Assembly (NCBI GenBank): GCA_035041965.1
Contig: JAPYMA010000487.1
Location: 62,001-126,000 of the forward strand
Length of the DNA stretch: 64,000 bases
Direction of reading: 5' to 3'
Source: Anisakis pegreffii
Lineage: Eukaryota; Nematoda; Chromadorea; Rhabditida; Anisakidae
A program made the translations under genes and the position numbers. Under the pieces are notes generated by a model. It saw only the letters and a list, made by a program, of their open reading frames with translations. It made no database searches and was not told where the DNA came from. How positions within the stretch are numbered: position 1 is the stretch's first letter; each line of letters opens with the position of its first letter. Positions 36,909 through 49,490 of this stretch are shown in pieces.

Positions 36909-37141
36909 GAAGCGATCTGATTCTATCGATATTTCGACTGCATTCAGGCGTGAATATTTATTCATTTTTTGCAAGAAATTCTGGACAGATATTCGTTCAA
37001 AATGTTCTGATGTTGAAAATATTCTCCACATCGCTTCATTAATTGATGCGATATATATAAATCGACTAGTCTCATTTAATTATGTAATGAAAAATTAATC
37101 TCGTTGAATTAGATCTACGAAGCGATCTGATTCTATCGATA
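36909..37141. repeat. Pair of 23-bp direct repeats
   Basis: GAAGCGATCTGATTCTATCG plus ATA occurs identically at 36909-36931 and 37119-37141, 210 bp apart. There is no other obvious similarity between the flanks. Confidence 0.85.
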
Positions 37142-38845
37142 GCTGGATGATTTGTGCATTGCTAGTTAATGTATTCGAATCCCATTTTGTCGGCTTCATT
37201 TGTATTGGGTTTGTAATACACTGTGCCATTAGTGTCAGTGCTAAGCAGTAAAGCTTCAATTGAATTTCAGTCGTTAGTATGCGATCGTGAGAGTTACTTT
37301 GTTTATTGTGTATTGTCAATGAATAAAAAACGAATGTCTTCGTTGACGAATGAGGTCGTGCACGGAATGAATTTTGCCAATATTGTCGAGTATTGCATTT
37401 GCATGATATTTATGACGTGGAAGTTGTTTGATTGAATCACAAACAATAAATTTAATGAAGCGTTTACATGAAGATACACTCACTCACCATATACAAATTT
37501 ATAATCAAATCATACGTTCAAACGAATTCCAATAGCCAGATACAGGCGGATGGCTGAATTTCACTCTATAAGATTGAGTGGTTCACACAGCTGTAACGAT
37601 TGATTGAAGTGGATGAATGTGAATGTGTGATATTCGATGGTATAACTCAATTAGCATAGAATCATTAGTTTTGTAAGGAATGCGATGAGGCTGGGAAATT
37701 ATTTGATCAATTAAATGAAGTATCTATCAGTCTTGAATGAATCCACCGTCAAGTGGCCGTTTTCCCTAGAGGCCTAACAAAATAGTGCAGATTACGTCTC
37801 ACCATCCATATGCTACCCGTGAGCCACTTTAGCATTTAATCTTACGGTGTTATGCTTGGCTAGTGCTAACAATAAGTTATTTTCAAAATTCAAAATGTTC
37901 ATGAATATTATTTGAGCTAATTTAAACATTTACAGTTATTATGGAAGCATTCCGTGCTCAAAATAGTGGGGAGTAATTATGAGTTGTGCTTCATTGTAAC
38001 ATCGATATGTTTCAGGCATTCAGTTATCCATGAAAAAATGTGACTGCTGATTTGAAGAAATGAATGGTTTGTTTCAAAGTTTTTAAGAAGGGGTCTTACT
38101 GTTAAAGGAGTTGAGAAAAGTGGATGAATCACATTCAGTGACATTTGCAGAGAAACAGTAATGCATCCTGAATAAAATGAGGTTATTATAAGATGAGGGA
38201 TAATGCTATGTCAAATAATGGCCAAACCGTAAACGTATTTTCGTATTTGGTGTCGGTGTACTTGGCCAGTGTCTTTGTGATCTATTGCAAATAAGAGTAA
38301 TTGCTTTATGCATTTATGCATTCAGCTCGTTGATTTATTTCATTTTCTAAATGTTATTCACCATACGTATGCACTATTGTGAACAATTCTCACATTGATA
38401 TTTCATTCCTACACAACTAAGTGCTCCTCAAAGAATTTTCCTCACTCCTATTCATCTGATTATTTCTTAAAACAATCAGAGATATTTGAAGCTGCACTCG
38501 GAAATTCATTGAAGTAATTCTGATTTAGAAGCGCAACTGCTGATGAGTACGAGTGAAAGTTTGAATTCATCATATTCACAACAATATTATCTGCATCCGA
38601 TCATATCCAAACAATGTATCTTCACAATAAGACTGCAGCGCTCGGTTGAATTATGAAAATGAAAATACTATTTCACGATACCACTTTCATGAAAAATCGC
38701 GATATCCAGTCTCATGTGCACTAATTCGGGATTGCAATTACTCAAAATCTTATAGTTAGTCAATCTTGTGTTCCCGAATTTTCAAATATGTTGTCGCGAC
38801 TAGCGCGAAAAGCCAGCATACAACGAAGGTAGTACTTAAATCAAC

Positions 38846-38928
38846 GAGCCGATAGTGTACTAGTGTAACGCTGGGCTTTAAGGATCCGATCTGTTCAGAA
38901 GGCGTGAGTTCGATTCCGCGTCGGTCCA
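38846..38928 (+). tRNA. tRNA-Leu-like sequence, probably a pseudogene or tRNA-derived repeat
   Basis: An 83-nt class II cloverleaf can be drawn. The acceptor arms GAGCCGA/TCGGTCC have one mismatch and one wobble, the D stem is GTG/CGC, and a long variable arm fits Leu or Ser. The B box GTTCGATTCC is intact. The anticodon region CTGGG-CTTTAAGGA-TCCGA corresponds to tRNA-Leu(UAA) with two extra bases, giving a 9-nt loop, and its stem is weak. The D loop lacks the GG pair. This argues for a decayed copy rather than a working tRNA. Confidence 0.5.
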
Positions 38929-39246
38929 AAATCTTTGACAAAGTTAGATCTCATTCAAGAGAAATCAAGAGGGCTTAGTTTCGACAGATGTAGAAATACT
39001 TTGGGAAATTTTGTTTAATCATTCGTTAACAAAATGAAACACAAAAAACGATTGTTATGATAATGCATTCACTATTTGATCACTGTCTCAATTTTACTGT
39101 CGACTATGGAGAGACTTTCAACTTTGTTATCTGTGAGCTAATGAGCTGAATATTTCGGGAAATGATGCTTTTCTTTCCGATGAGAATAGCTATGAGACAT
39201 GTCACCTTCGTAATGAGACATCTCTTCGATTCGATCTCTTCCTCAC

Positions 39247-39443
39247 AACGAATTTCTCGTATAACACAGGTATAACACAGACGTCCACTGGGGACTGTAT
39301 CATCGCTTCCGTGCGGGTTTCTTCATTTATATGAGTGACACCATCTGATAAGTGACTGATCAATCCGCATTCACCCGATTTTTTATTCAATGATTCATCT
39401 TTATTTTGACGGGAAAGTTCATCCTTATTATTGTTTCTTATCA
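39247..39443 (-). CDS. Candidate internal exon, unknown protein
   Basis: Acceptor ATATATAG, then an open frame (RNNNKDELSRQNKDESLNKK, SGECGLISHLSDGVTHINEE, ...DVCVIPVLYEKFV) to a good donor (TTCGTT|GTGAGG); in phase 1, out phase 0. Composition is hydrophilic and protein-like. No domain is recognised. Together with 36514-36704 it suggests an unresolved - strand gene in 36-40 kb. Confidence 0.3.
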
Positions 39444-42400
39444 CTATATATGACGAAAAAGTTGAATCATGGTTGAATTTGTGCAATCGAACGTAGCAAA
39501 TTATTTTATTTATCTCTGAACCGTGATACTTTCCAGTGAAAACACAACTCAAAACAGCACATAAGCATCGTCATCATCTATGCTTATATTGAACATCCAT
39601 TTAAGAGTGGTGTTCGAATATCAATTTTCGTTTTCCAATATCATATCCATTCATTCATCACAAAGTGCTCATTTGGCTGATGAACAAATACGCTCTGAGA
39701 TGTGTGTGTGCTCAATGTCAACAATAAATTCCAATTATTCGCATTTTATATCATCAAACCTTTAACGCATTCCTCCACTCCTTTTTATCGCTTTTGCGTT
39801 TTAAAATTCTAATTTTTCCTGCATTGAAATGTCCTTCCAAAAGGTCATCAAGTTCAGAAACCATTTTTAAACTGTTTATGAATTAGACTTTGAATTCATT
39901 ACGTTGTTGGTGCATCAATATAACAAACATATTGCAAAGTTATTGAAAGTGTCCTCAGTGCCGCATTTTGATTATTCCTTCAAGCATCTATGGATGATTT
40001 TATTAGCTGAAGTACGAATAAGTTTTCACATCATGGCATTCTGTTGAAAACTATCTCATGCGTATTATTTGAGTTAAAATTCTTTTGCATCCACACAATT
40101 CCACTACACTTCATCCCACTAGGTATCTGCCGTTTTCTGCAAAAAGTTGAATTTCAGCTAAAGATGGATTTCAGTGTTTCCGATATATAATATCTTTTCG
40201 CGCATACTATCATTTGCTCAGCATTTAATTGTGGCACGTTGTTGAGCGTTCAGACATAATCATATCAAGCATTTCGAATTTATTCAAATGCGATAAGTTC
40301 ACAACAAGTTTAAGTTATAAAAATGACTTCGCGTCCATGACGTGTACACTTCTCTGATCTTTGCGAGATCTCTTATCATCACAATGTTTTCAGGAAGGGA
40401 ATGTTGATTCAAATTGCTCGGAAACAACGATATGTGTATGTCACATGAATTTTCATTCGAATAGCTCAAGAGAGACGTGCTGAATGAGAAGGAATTTTGC
40501 TGAAAACGATGCATGAAATGCATCGAACAGAATCGAAACAGCATCATTCCATTTCTTGATTGAACAAGTATTGGTTTCACCTGAGACGAGCACATTTCTC
40601 GGTGTTGGGAACTTGAATTGCTTTCACGGACCAAATTTGTGCGATGAAACTTCCGCCCGTAAGCATTCAGCAATATGTACGAAGAGCACCAACCACTAAG
40701 CATTAGTCTAATTGAACATAAAAGTGTGTGTGTGCACATGTAATGAATGATGAGATTACTTGCACGCTCAGCCATCGCACTCGTCCTAGAATCGAATTAT
40801 CTGAATTAAGTATGCTGTGTGCATCACCATTAAGTTTGCTCGCCACCGCCTGCAGCCAGCCTTTTGTGCTGGCAACAAGCATTTAGAAATTGTTCATGCA
40901 TCCAATATACCGTCAATTGAATTTTACACGAAAGTGATCTCAATCAGCACTACAATGCAAGTCGTCAGTAAGCGTGCACGAACTAATTTCGACGAGTGAG
41001 TTGCAAATGTGTGCATCACAGCTGATGATTCATTTTACTTCACTCGGAACAATGAATCACTTCACTGAAAAGTCATTAATATTGAGGATGGAATTGAAAC
41101 GTTCAAGATGATTTTCGATACATTCCATTCATAGAACTAATCATTCGTCGTTTATGAATACAACATTTATTGCTCAAAATGTCACCTTAAAAGCAGTTTC
41201 CCCGTTATTGCCGATAAATTTGTTCATCCAAGAACCACATGTGTGGAACAAAAAAAAAGTCGTATAATTTTATGAACGCAACCTTCGCACCTGTCGAATA
41301 TCATCTCTAAACTCATCGCGAATATTCAATCGTTTTTTTCGACAAAAATGACATTTTGAAAAATACCACAAACATATTTCCCGATCAATCACCATAACGA
41401 TATTAACATTGCCCAGGCTTATTTTTTCTCTTCGGAACTTTCAAAATAATCCGCTGATTCAATCTCGAGCTAACAATTTTGTCTTCTCCTTTCATAATCC
41501 ACGAATGCATCATATTCTTCGCTGTTTCGTCATTACCAAAAACGTTGGTAATCAATCAAAGTAGGAAAAGAGCATTTGATGTCGTCGTTTGATGGGCTCT
41601 GGAACATGAACTTGACCAAAAAAAGCACTCATCAAATGGCATACGACTGATTGCGAGCTTGTTGAGTCGTTAAATTAGCAATATTAAGGCTTTAAAATTA
41701 GGCAAAAAAACGAGATGAATTGATTTTCTTCTCCATTTCAGTGCGTCATTTCGAATGATACACTGTCGTTTTTTCCACTTCAGTGCTCATTGTAGTGTTT
41801 CGAACCATTATGCTGGTTTGCCATCTCATAGAATCTTGATTTCTTTAAATGACTTTCATCAACATGCTTTAGAACTGCACGAATATTTGTCTTTGCTTCA
41901 TTTCGGATTCATTACTGACATTTTGTTGTCATCCTCGAATTCGTTCCACTCGTTCACCTAATCAGAAGCTTTCCATGAAGAGAATCTTGATTTTGCAATT
42001 GTATGATATTGACCAGCAAAATTATGCTCCTTTCTCTGAATTTCAAGTGACCCTTCAATATAGCTTCTTATCTCGGTTTAGCTCCAAGTCCCCCAGATGA
42101 GCAACGAAATACAACAACAATGTTTCGCAGTTATTTCCCTTATTGATCTTCTTTATTTTCATTGTTCGCTCTCTATTTCTCAAAATTAGATACGCCCCAG
42201 CCTTTCTTCGATGTTTCAACATTCATTATATGATTAAAAAAGACTCTCCTACTTCAAAATCTGTCACCTTTCCTCTTAAGCTATACACTACCGACCTCCA
42301 CTGGACTCAATGTTTGTTGCATGCTACTACATTGGTTGCCATCGTACACATAGCGTGTTTCGATGAATGAGGCATAGCGAACTCCGTCGGGAATGATGAC

Positions 42401-43213
42401 AACGAATCAAGACATAATCGTCGTCCCTTTCAGGAATGTTATTTGGCTTGTTCGAGTAAGTCGTCGCTTGTTGAAATTGTTGCTTGATTCGTAGCGTCGT
42501 AACTTACAAGATTCTTGGCTCACAAGACGCACTGAGAGCGATTGCAGAAAAGTCATTTTTAATGTTTGTTATCAATCCGAGTTGAATGAACTGCACTGAA
42601 GAGACTCATCGTGGAGTGGGGATCACATCGGATGAATGTTGTTGTTTATTGCACGTTTTAACGATACCATATTTGGGTGCCATGTCTATCCGCATCAATC
42701 AGTAAATAAACAAATAATGCGAATCAACAAACTGCAACAGTCATTTATATGAAGCCATTCATCAAACGTTCTCTTCGGAGAATAGATACTGGAGGTTACA
42801 AATCAAATTCAGTCTGAGAATACGAATTTTATGAAGTGTTGTTTTCGAAGACTGTTTGGTATTCCAGGGTTTGATTCGAATTGATTAGCACTTATCGTAT
42901 TGTCACAGGACAACAAAAGAGCTATTTCATCATCATCTTTTTTTGGGAGGGGGGCGAGGGTCTTTCGAAATGAAGCAGGAAAATATACAAGCCAATCTGT
43001 GCTCCAAGTGGAAGTGTTGTTTAATTAATCCTCATCCACGAGCAGTCATAAATTGCACATAATATTAAGAGCTACCGCTGTCGTTGTTATGAACGATGAA
43101 CTGCTGCGATCATCGTTATAATCTATGAATTATTCATCTGTAACAATTGCCGCCGTATGATTTTCATCGTATTGTCGTTATCTACAGCACTAGAGGTTGG
43201 TGATCATCTACTT
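39444..43213. other. Gene-poor stretch
   Basis: The longest ORF (40299-40775 -, 158 codons) is Ser/His/Met-rich with no motif. Nothing else is supportable. Confidence 0.4.
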
Positions 43214-43289
43214 TTTAATTCAACAGGCGCATCTTGATAATGCTTTCAGCCTACTGAAAGCATTATCAAGATGTGCTTGTTGAATTAAA
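43214..43289. other. Near-perfect 36-bp hairpin (foldback or small RNA precursor)
   Basis: Arms 43214-43249 and 43254-43289 are inverted complements over 36 positions with a 4-nt loop (CCTA). The only two differences are G-T pairs, which would be G-U wobbles if the + strand is transcribed. A 4-nt loop is small for a microRNA precursor. Alternatives are a miniature foldback element or a recent inverted duplication. Confidence 0.85.
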
Positions 43290-46004
43290 GCTGAAAAAAC
43301 ATTTGCATTTCTCAAAAGTATTTCCAAATGTCTGACTAGTAGATTTAGGTGCGAGTGAGTGTTCTATGGCATAACTGTGATGGCTATTGTTTTGTCAGTC
43401 TGAAAACGAGAATCTAATTTAAAGTGCGTTCTCGAATATGCATCCTCATCAGCGTTCTTCTCGCAAACAAAACAATAACCTCATTTGTGTTCATTCGATA
43501 ACGCCTCATCAAATTATCCAATCGTATGCATAATGTTAAAATCAGCAGTGAAACGACATCGCAAACCGCACACACTGATAATTGCGCAGTGCTATCGCGT
43601 CGACAGTCTTCGAAGTGATAACGTAATCAGTGCGGATCAGTTCATCTGTCGAATTCACACACAGAATACTATCACTTATGGTTACCATTATGAACTCAAA
43701 GATGGCGTGTTGCAATTTTTGCTTCACGTTTCAGAGAGCATGTTCACGTATGCGATGATGACAACATTTTCGTGCAACACTATGGCAATATTCATTCATT
43801 CGTAATTCACACTTCAATTCACTGAATTCTCTCGTATTCACCTCAATTTTCAAAGGTCAACTCATCTACATTCCATCAAATGCACAATGTCCAGTAATTT
43901 CTGTAGCACTAAATATTCCCCAAAGTCAATTCCATTGATATTCTCTAATATCTTCGAGCACGAGGATGATGTATGATCATGCTAATAAAGTGTGTGCATG
44001 CGTTTAGTAATGTAATATATGGCTGAAATAACATTATGATGATGATGGTGCTTGTTGTGCTGATGAATGCTGACAGCTTTATGCAACAAACTAACAAATG
44101 TTTTAGATTTGATACATATGTACGACCGTATGTGTCCGTTTGATCATACTTCCGTTATTCTTCCGCATCGTTTCGAATAGCATTACTCCACTCTAATTAA
44201 GCTCAATAGAAGATTCTCCTTAAAGATGTATGAATGACTTAGTAAAACTTCAGTTTTGATGATAAAGCAATTCATTTCATCGCAATTCATTTTGACACAT
44301 CCCAAATTGATAGCTTTCTTTTCGTATTCGTCGAAGTCATCAATTTGATACAATTCATCGATATTACAATATTACACCTGAGTGTAGCAAAAAACCTCCA
44401 GAAACATCAATCGTCCTGGCATTCTGCATTGCCTGATAGCTAGCAATAACAATTGCGCAGCTATCCTGCAAAAGAGAGACTTTCGAATTTTGTGCCTTAT
44501 TTCTACGTTTGATGAAGAACAGTTTGTTGATCGCTTATTGCGGAATATATTTTAAAGAAGATATTTTTTGGAAGCAACATCTATATTTTGTTCGCTGTTT
44601 TTCCGTTCCTTGACAGCCCATGAATGATGTGACTGACTGAAGTGAGCCAAGAGAAATGCTCACTATCACTTACAAATTTTTAATGAGTGAATAATTTATT
44701 CTGTTTTCAAGTGTAACGTTCAAATTGTCGGTACAGTTGATTGTTGCGCTTGTTCATTGGTATGTTCAAATACGGTTTCGAATGCTCGAAAACAGCTATT
44801 CCTAAATGAGAGCATTAAAACGCCAGTATTTCACTTTAACAAATATTCGAAAGTAAATGAGATAGCACCGATGTTGCGTTTATACTGGTTATAATCAGGC
44901 TGCATAAATCTATGGTACTTCGTTTACTCGAATCTGTCACCGGCTAGAAAATTTTCATTGTATTATTTTGTTATAAGTATTCACTGAACATGATGAAAAT
45001 TTACGTGAAAAATTTATGCATGTAGTTCATCGATATCTACTTTCGGTTGTAATTTTATTCTTCTATTAACCAAACAACCACAACCAACTTATTGCCCTGT
45101 GAAGATGTGGTTCTATATTCTATATCGTTCGGAATGGCAATTTTGTCGGATTGTTACTCATAAAACTCGCGCCTCACAGTGTTAATTTTTACTCCAAGGA
45201 GCAATACTGGCGTCGTCTCGGTGCCTGAAATGCACTTCAGTCGAATCTTCAAATAGGCTTAACTGTGTTGTGAATGGCTTACGTAAGTAACGTGTAGTAT
45301 CCTTTAAAAACGGTCGGTTTACACCGATAGTTTCGGATAGTTTAAGGGCTTAGTGCAATGGTTTTAGGTGTAGAGAGGGATGGATGCTTGCTTGGTTTAG
45401 CACACCATGATAGATTATTGCGGATTGAAGGCGTGTGTTGCTTTTGCAAGCTAACTGATCTGCTGCAACCTATCCATCGGCCAGCTAGATTTACGCGTAG
45501 TAGGAGGACGGGTTCAGTTCATTACTGCTTCAACAACTCCGCACTCGATTCCTTCCTCTCTTTTTCAGCTCTTTCACTCAACTCAACAATTCATTCATTC
45601 ATTCATTATCCACCCCATAGCATAACTAACCTCCAACAGCAACAATTATTATCTCCGAAACGATTTTCGCTATTCCATTCATTCATCAAGCTATCGGAAT
45701 TGTGTGCTCTAGCACTTTCATTATCTTCACATCATTCAGTTGCATCGCCATTTTCGAAAACCTTTCATCGTTGTCATCCTCATGAAATTCTCATTGTATT
45801 GTGCACAGATTCACTGAATATTCTCATATACGTTGAATGCTGAATATTTTCCTCAAATTTTCATTAACCATCACATATATGTGGAATATTTTGCTTATTC
45901 CGTGTTCGTCGCCTACTTCTCAAACGGTAACACGTTGATGTGCTTGCGTGACGTAATCTGAGAAAAAAATCAAATTTTTTCACCTCATCGTAAAATGTTC
46001 TAAG
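43290..46004. other. Gene-poor stretch
   Basis: No supported exon. The 161-codon + ORF at 45358-45843 turns into Ser/His/Leu-rich simple sequence and is judged non-coding. Confidence 0.35.
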
Positions 46005-46219
46005 TGGTGAACGACGCAATCGAAAGTCATTCACAAATGAGTGGTCGGTTAAGAAATGCTCAGATGACGGCATTTCGAATGCATAGCGACGTATCGATGA
46101 AGGTTGATGAATCGCGGGCAATTTTGTTGAATAATATTCACACATGGGTCTGCGATGTCGGTGAGCGTAGAAGAAGCGCACCGAGCACCTTCAGTAGACG
46201 AATGGATAAATGCATCTGA
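46005..46219 (+). CDS. Candidate terminal exon, unknown protein
   Basis: After a TTCTAAG acceptor the frame reads VNDAIESHSQMSGRLRNAQM, then DVSMKVDESRAILLNNIHTW and a basic tail to TGA 46219. Charge and hydrophobic residues are well mixed, as in real protein. No partner exon or family is recognised. Confidence 0.3.
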
Positions 46220-47219
46220 GTGAACGATGCAAATAGGATTATAGGGAAGATGCGACCTTGGTTGGTGGTGGTATCCATCCGTTTGTGAATGCGCAGAAAA
46301 TTGAGAATAAATAACAAAACGACGGCTCAATGAATATTTCGTACTTGAATCAAGCGTTGTAATATGCACACACATAATGCAAATTATCGACATTTACATA
46401 AATGGCCCTATTTCCTCTTTAGAGATTCTGTTTTGCGCAGTTGGCTTTTTGTTGGCACACTTAACTTCCTGTTGCAGCAGCATTGTGAATCGTTCGTTCA
46501 GTTACTGATATCCTCGCCTACTTGAAACAACCATTTCTTTGAAGTGTTTCTTTCCGATCATGACATTTTCAGTCTCAAAATGTACATTTTCCAATGTTTT
46601 GTTGAAGTTTTGTGGTAGAGTTGTTGTAGAATTTCATTCGGGAACAATCACCGCTTGCCAGTGCTCCCCGGGAAACGCAAAAAATTTCCGTTAAATAATT
46701 CATTAGTGATAATTTGCTGGTTTTTAACTCACTCTAAGTTTATAGAAACGCACTTTGAGTCGTTGTTTTTCGTGTTACGGATTCGTAATTTGACTTAATG
46801 AACGACGACGTTTTATGCCATTAAAGAAAAATTGCTACACAACCAGCAATCTGCTTTATTTGCTTTTATGAACATTTTTCTCGTCAAAATTCAAGTGAAC
46901 GCAACGAAAAGATTACTGAATTGATTGTATTGAAAAACGAATATTTTGTTAGAAATGTGTTAATTAGATGTCATTTCTCATTACGAACTGGTTTTATGAG
47001 GTAGGTGAATGCCAGAGTTGGAATGAAGAACATACGCATATATACAAACACAAATGCATAACAAGTAAATCATTTCAAGTGCATGCTTTTCCAAGACGTT
47101 GCGATTGCATGTTGCAAATTTAATCAACCATCATTCCTCTTTTGCTTCTGGAGTGATTACTGCAACTTGAAAGCAATTCACTCTTTAGAATTTGCATTTG
47201 TTCGATTTCAATTTGAACT

Positions 47220-47367
47220 TTATTGGTGTTGTTGTGGTTGAATTGCAGCTGAATTGACGCAATAATCTGAATTTTGATAAAGTTTCACATCGAGTGACCA
47301 TTCCATTGCTGTCATCATTTGTTTATCTTGTAGCTGTAACAACCGTAAAACTCGTTTATGAAATTTT
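47220..47367 (-). CDS. Candidate terminal exon with overlapping poly(A) signal
   Basis: The acceptor TCAACAG at 47368 opens a 48-residue frame (KFHKRVLRLLQLQDKQMMTA, MEWSLDVKLYQNSDYC...) that ends at TAA 47220-47222. The stop overlaps an AATAAA hexamer. Composition is good, but upstream exons (higher coordinates) were not found. Confidence 0.35.
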
Positions 47368-47629
47368 CTGTTGATTTGAACGAAGACAAATTTGAGAGTG
47401 TTTTTCGCTTGAATATATAATGATTGCAGTATGATTATAGGATAAAATAACATTGATGTAGTTATTGTGGGTGTGCGACGGTAACGTTCGGGTTATCTAG
47501 AAGTATTAGCGCTTATCAAGATGACCTTTGTGAACCTTCCGTTCACCAACTAATCACCTTCTTTGTATGTTTTCCTTATCGGTTCTTTTGAGGTCAGCAT
47601 TCCCATTTTTTTTCATTTTCACTTCTCAG

Positions 47630-47889
47630 CATCGCTATATTTGCGTACTTCTTTCGAGCGACTATCGCTTCCAGTTGATCTGTTGCGAGCTGCAAAAATT
47701 TTAAGCATTTTATCGGCTCACAATTATCGCCTATCATTTTTTCCGGATGAATATAACATGCGAATTAAACCACTTACAATATTCGTTCAGAATTTTCAGA
47801 GAGAGGAAAGTCATTCGACGATGAGTACTGCCAAATACATATTGCGCAATACTATAAGTGAATTTAGGTCGATTACAATACTTTTGTGA
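47630..47889 (+). CDS. Candidate exon, unknown protein
   Basis: The acceptor CACTTCTCAG is followed by an open frame with LYLRTSFERLSLPVDLLRAA, KILSILSAHNYRLSFFPDEY and QNFQREESHSTMSTAKYILR, closing at TGA 47889. It is helical and amphipathic in character. It could belong with 48631-48849, but no phase-proven join was made. Confidence 0.3.
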
Positions 47890-48630
47890 ACTCCGAAAAC
47901 ATGAAGAAGTAATCACAAAAATTAGTGTTATTCAATTGTATTTTAATTGTAACCTATCAAAAGATGTGATTTACAAGACGTTAATGCTCTAATTCCTTTT
48001 GTTATTGATTGTGCTTTGTTTTGTGGAGTTGTCAGGTTTGTGTTTTGAGGTTTTGTATTTGAACGAATAGTTGTGGTGATGAGAGTAAAGAATACAGATG
48101 AATGATATATGATGTAGTAAAATGCGGGTGTGCGTTGTAAAATTAGTGATTTTCTATTGCGTTCACTTTTTATTACTACCTTCTTCGAGATAACCGAGCC
48201 TCCTCAGCGGTGATCATTATAAACGCGGTCTCAATTCATTGCGATACCATTTACTGCTAGTCTAAATCATCGCTGTTCCAATGGCAGCAATATGGCATTG
48301 ATGAGAGATTAAAATTTCAGCTAACGTTGATCACAAAGAGATCATTAGTGTTCACGTAAAATAACGATGCTTATCGTCTAATGTTGCCGCAATTTGATTT
48401 GTTAGCAGAGCTGTTAGAGCAACAACGTTCATGAACAATTTACAGAGCATCATCATCACATTTATCCACAAAAGCTCTCTTTATGCATAATTATATCGCT
48501 GCCGTTACTTTTCCATCGCACACAACTGTTGCGCGTTCATCCCTCATTCGTGTTCGTTTCATTGAAGAAATATATTGCATGACAAAAAATTCTTCCATCT
48601 TTATTTCGCATTTTGTCTATTGACGAGATA

Positions 48631-48849
48631 ATGCTGCATGACCTTTTAAAGTGGCCCAATAAACAGGTGCGTGATGCCCATGAGAATTTCTGTGGTCGTT
48701 TTGTTTACGTGGTCAGTAAAGGATTGCGCCTCGATCCTCTCGCTTGGAACGCTGCTTTTTCATTGTTCGTAGATGATTTATGTGAATGGGAAATTCAATG
48801 TGAAAACTATTGCCACCGAAGCGTTATCGGTCTTCTTGAGAAACTTTGT
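48631..48849 (+). CDS. Candidate exon, Trp-containing globular segment of unknown function
   Basis: An open frame from an ATG at 48631 reads MLHDLLKWPNKQVRDAHENF, then DPLAWNAAFSLFVDDLCEWE and QCENYCHRSVIGLLEKL, reaching a good donor (CTTT|GTAATA) near 48849. The ORF continues to 49080, but the later part reads like intron. Three Trp and a balanced composition favour real protein; no family is recognised. A second donor (AACAG|GTGCGT, 48666) would shorten it. Confidence 0.35.
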
Positions 48850-49135
48850 AATATTACATTATGCAAACAATACATCGTTGTGTTTTCATTATTCACCTTT
48901 TTGCTCATCGATCCCCTCGGAGAACAGATGCAATTCAGTGTTATTATGAAGAGAAATGCTTTTATAGCGGAAAATTCTCATTTCATTCAAAACTTTTCGC
49001 TCCCATTCATTTGGTGTATTCACGTTGTAATCAATCGTAAACATTTCATATCTTGCACGTGTTATCCAAAAAAATTGTAAAATTGAACAAAAAAACTTCG
49101 TAAAATTTTCTTGATTTTTGATAGTTCTGATAGGT

Positions 49136-49490
49136 CAGCGTTTCTGATAGTGGGGTGAATTACCCGTTGGGTGCAGTTTGGGGGTGCCGTGGGGTAATTG
49201 AGGGTATAAATGGACTTGTTGATAAATTTCAATTTTTTCATCGCTGTCGAATGTTTTTGTTTTTTTGCGTTGTTAATGGTTAATGAATTGATAAATAAGT
49301 CCTTCTGCAATTGATAAATAAAGTTCTAAAAGTACTTATTTCATTCCAAAAAAAAATCTCTTCTGCGTTACCGAGGCTTTTCGGAATCAGTTTTCAATTT
49401 GTTTGTAACGTTATGCGAGGAAAGGGGGGGGTGATGATGGCTTGCTAGACCATCGAAAGCAGTAGATCTTGAAATGCGTGAGAAACACTG
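49136..49490 (+). mobile_element. Shortened, diverged hAT-related element, copy D (355 bp)
   Basis: The left end (CAGCGTTTCTGATAGTGGGG, then TGAATTACCC) aligns to the start of copy A. The right end (GGCTTGCTAGACCATCGAAA ... GCGTGAGAAACACTG) aligns to the end of copy A (GGCCTGCCAGATCATCTAAA ... ACGTGAGAACCGTTG). The middle ~480 bp are missing or replaced. The flanks TGATAGGT and TGGTTTGC are too different to be a clear duplication, consistent with age. Confidence 0.65.

Noticed and set aside
40299..40775. 158-codon ORF on the - strand
   Set aside because: Ser/His/Met/Leu-rich, no domain, no signal peptide, and no splice or poly(A) support. Long ORFs of this kind occur by chance in 64 kb.
45358..45843. 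161-codon ORF on the + strand
   Set aside because: Most of its length is pyrimidine-rich simple sequence giving Ser, Leu, His and Phe runs. No motif and no conserved pattern.
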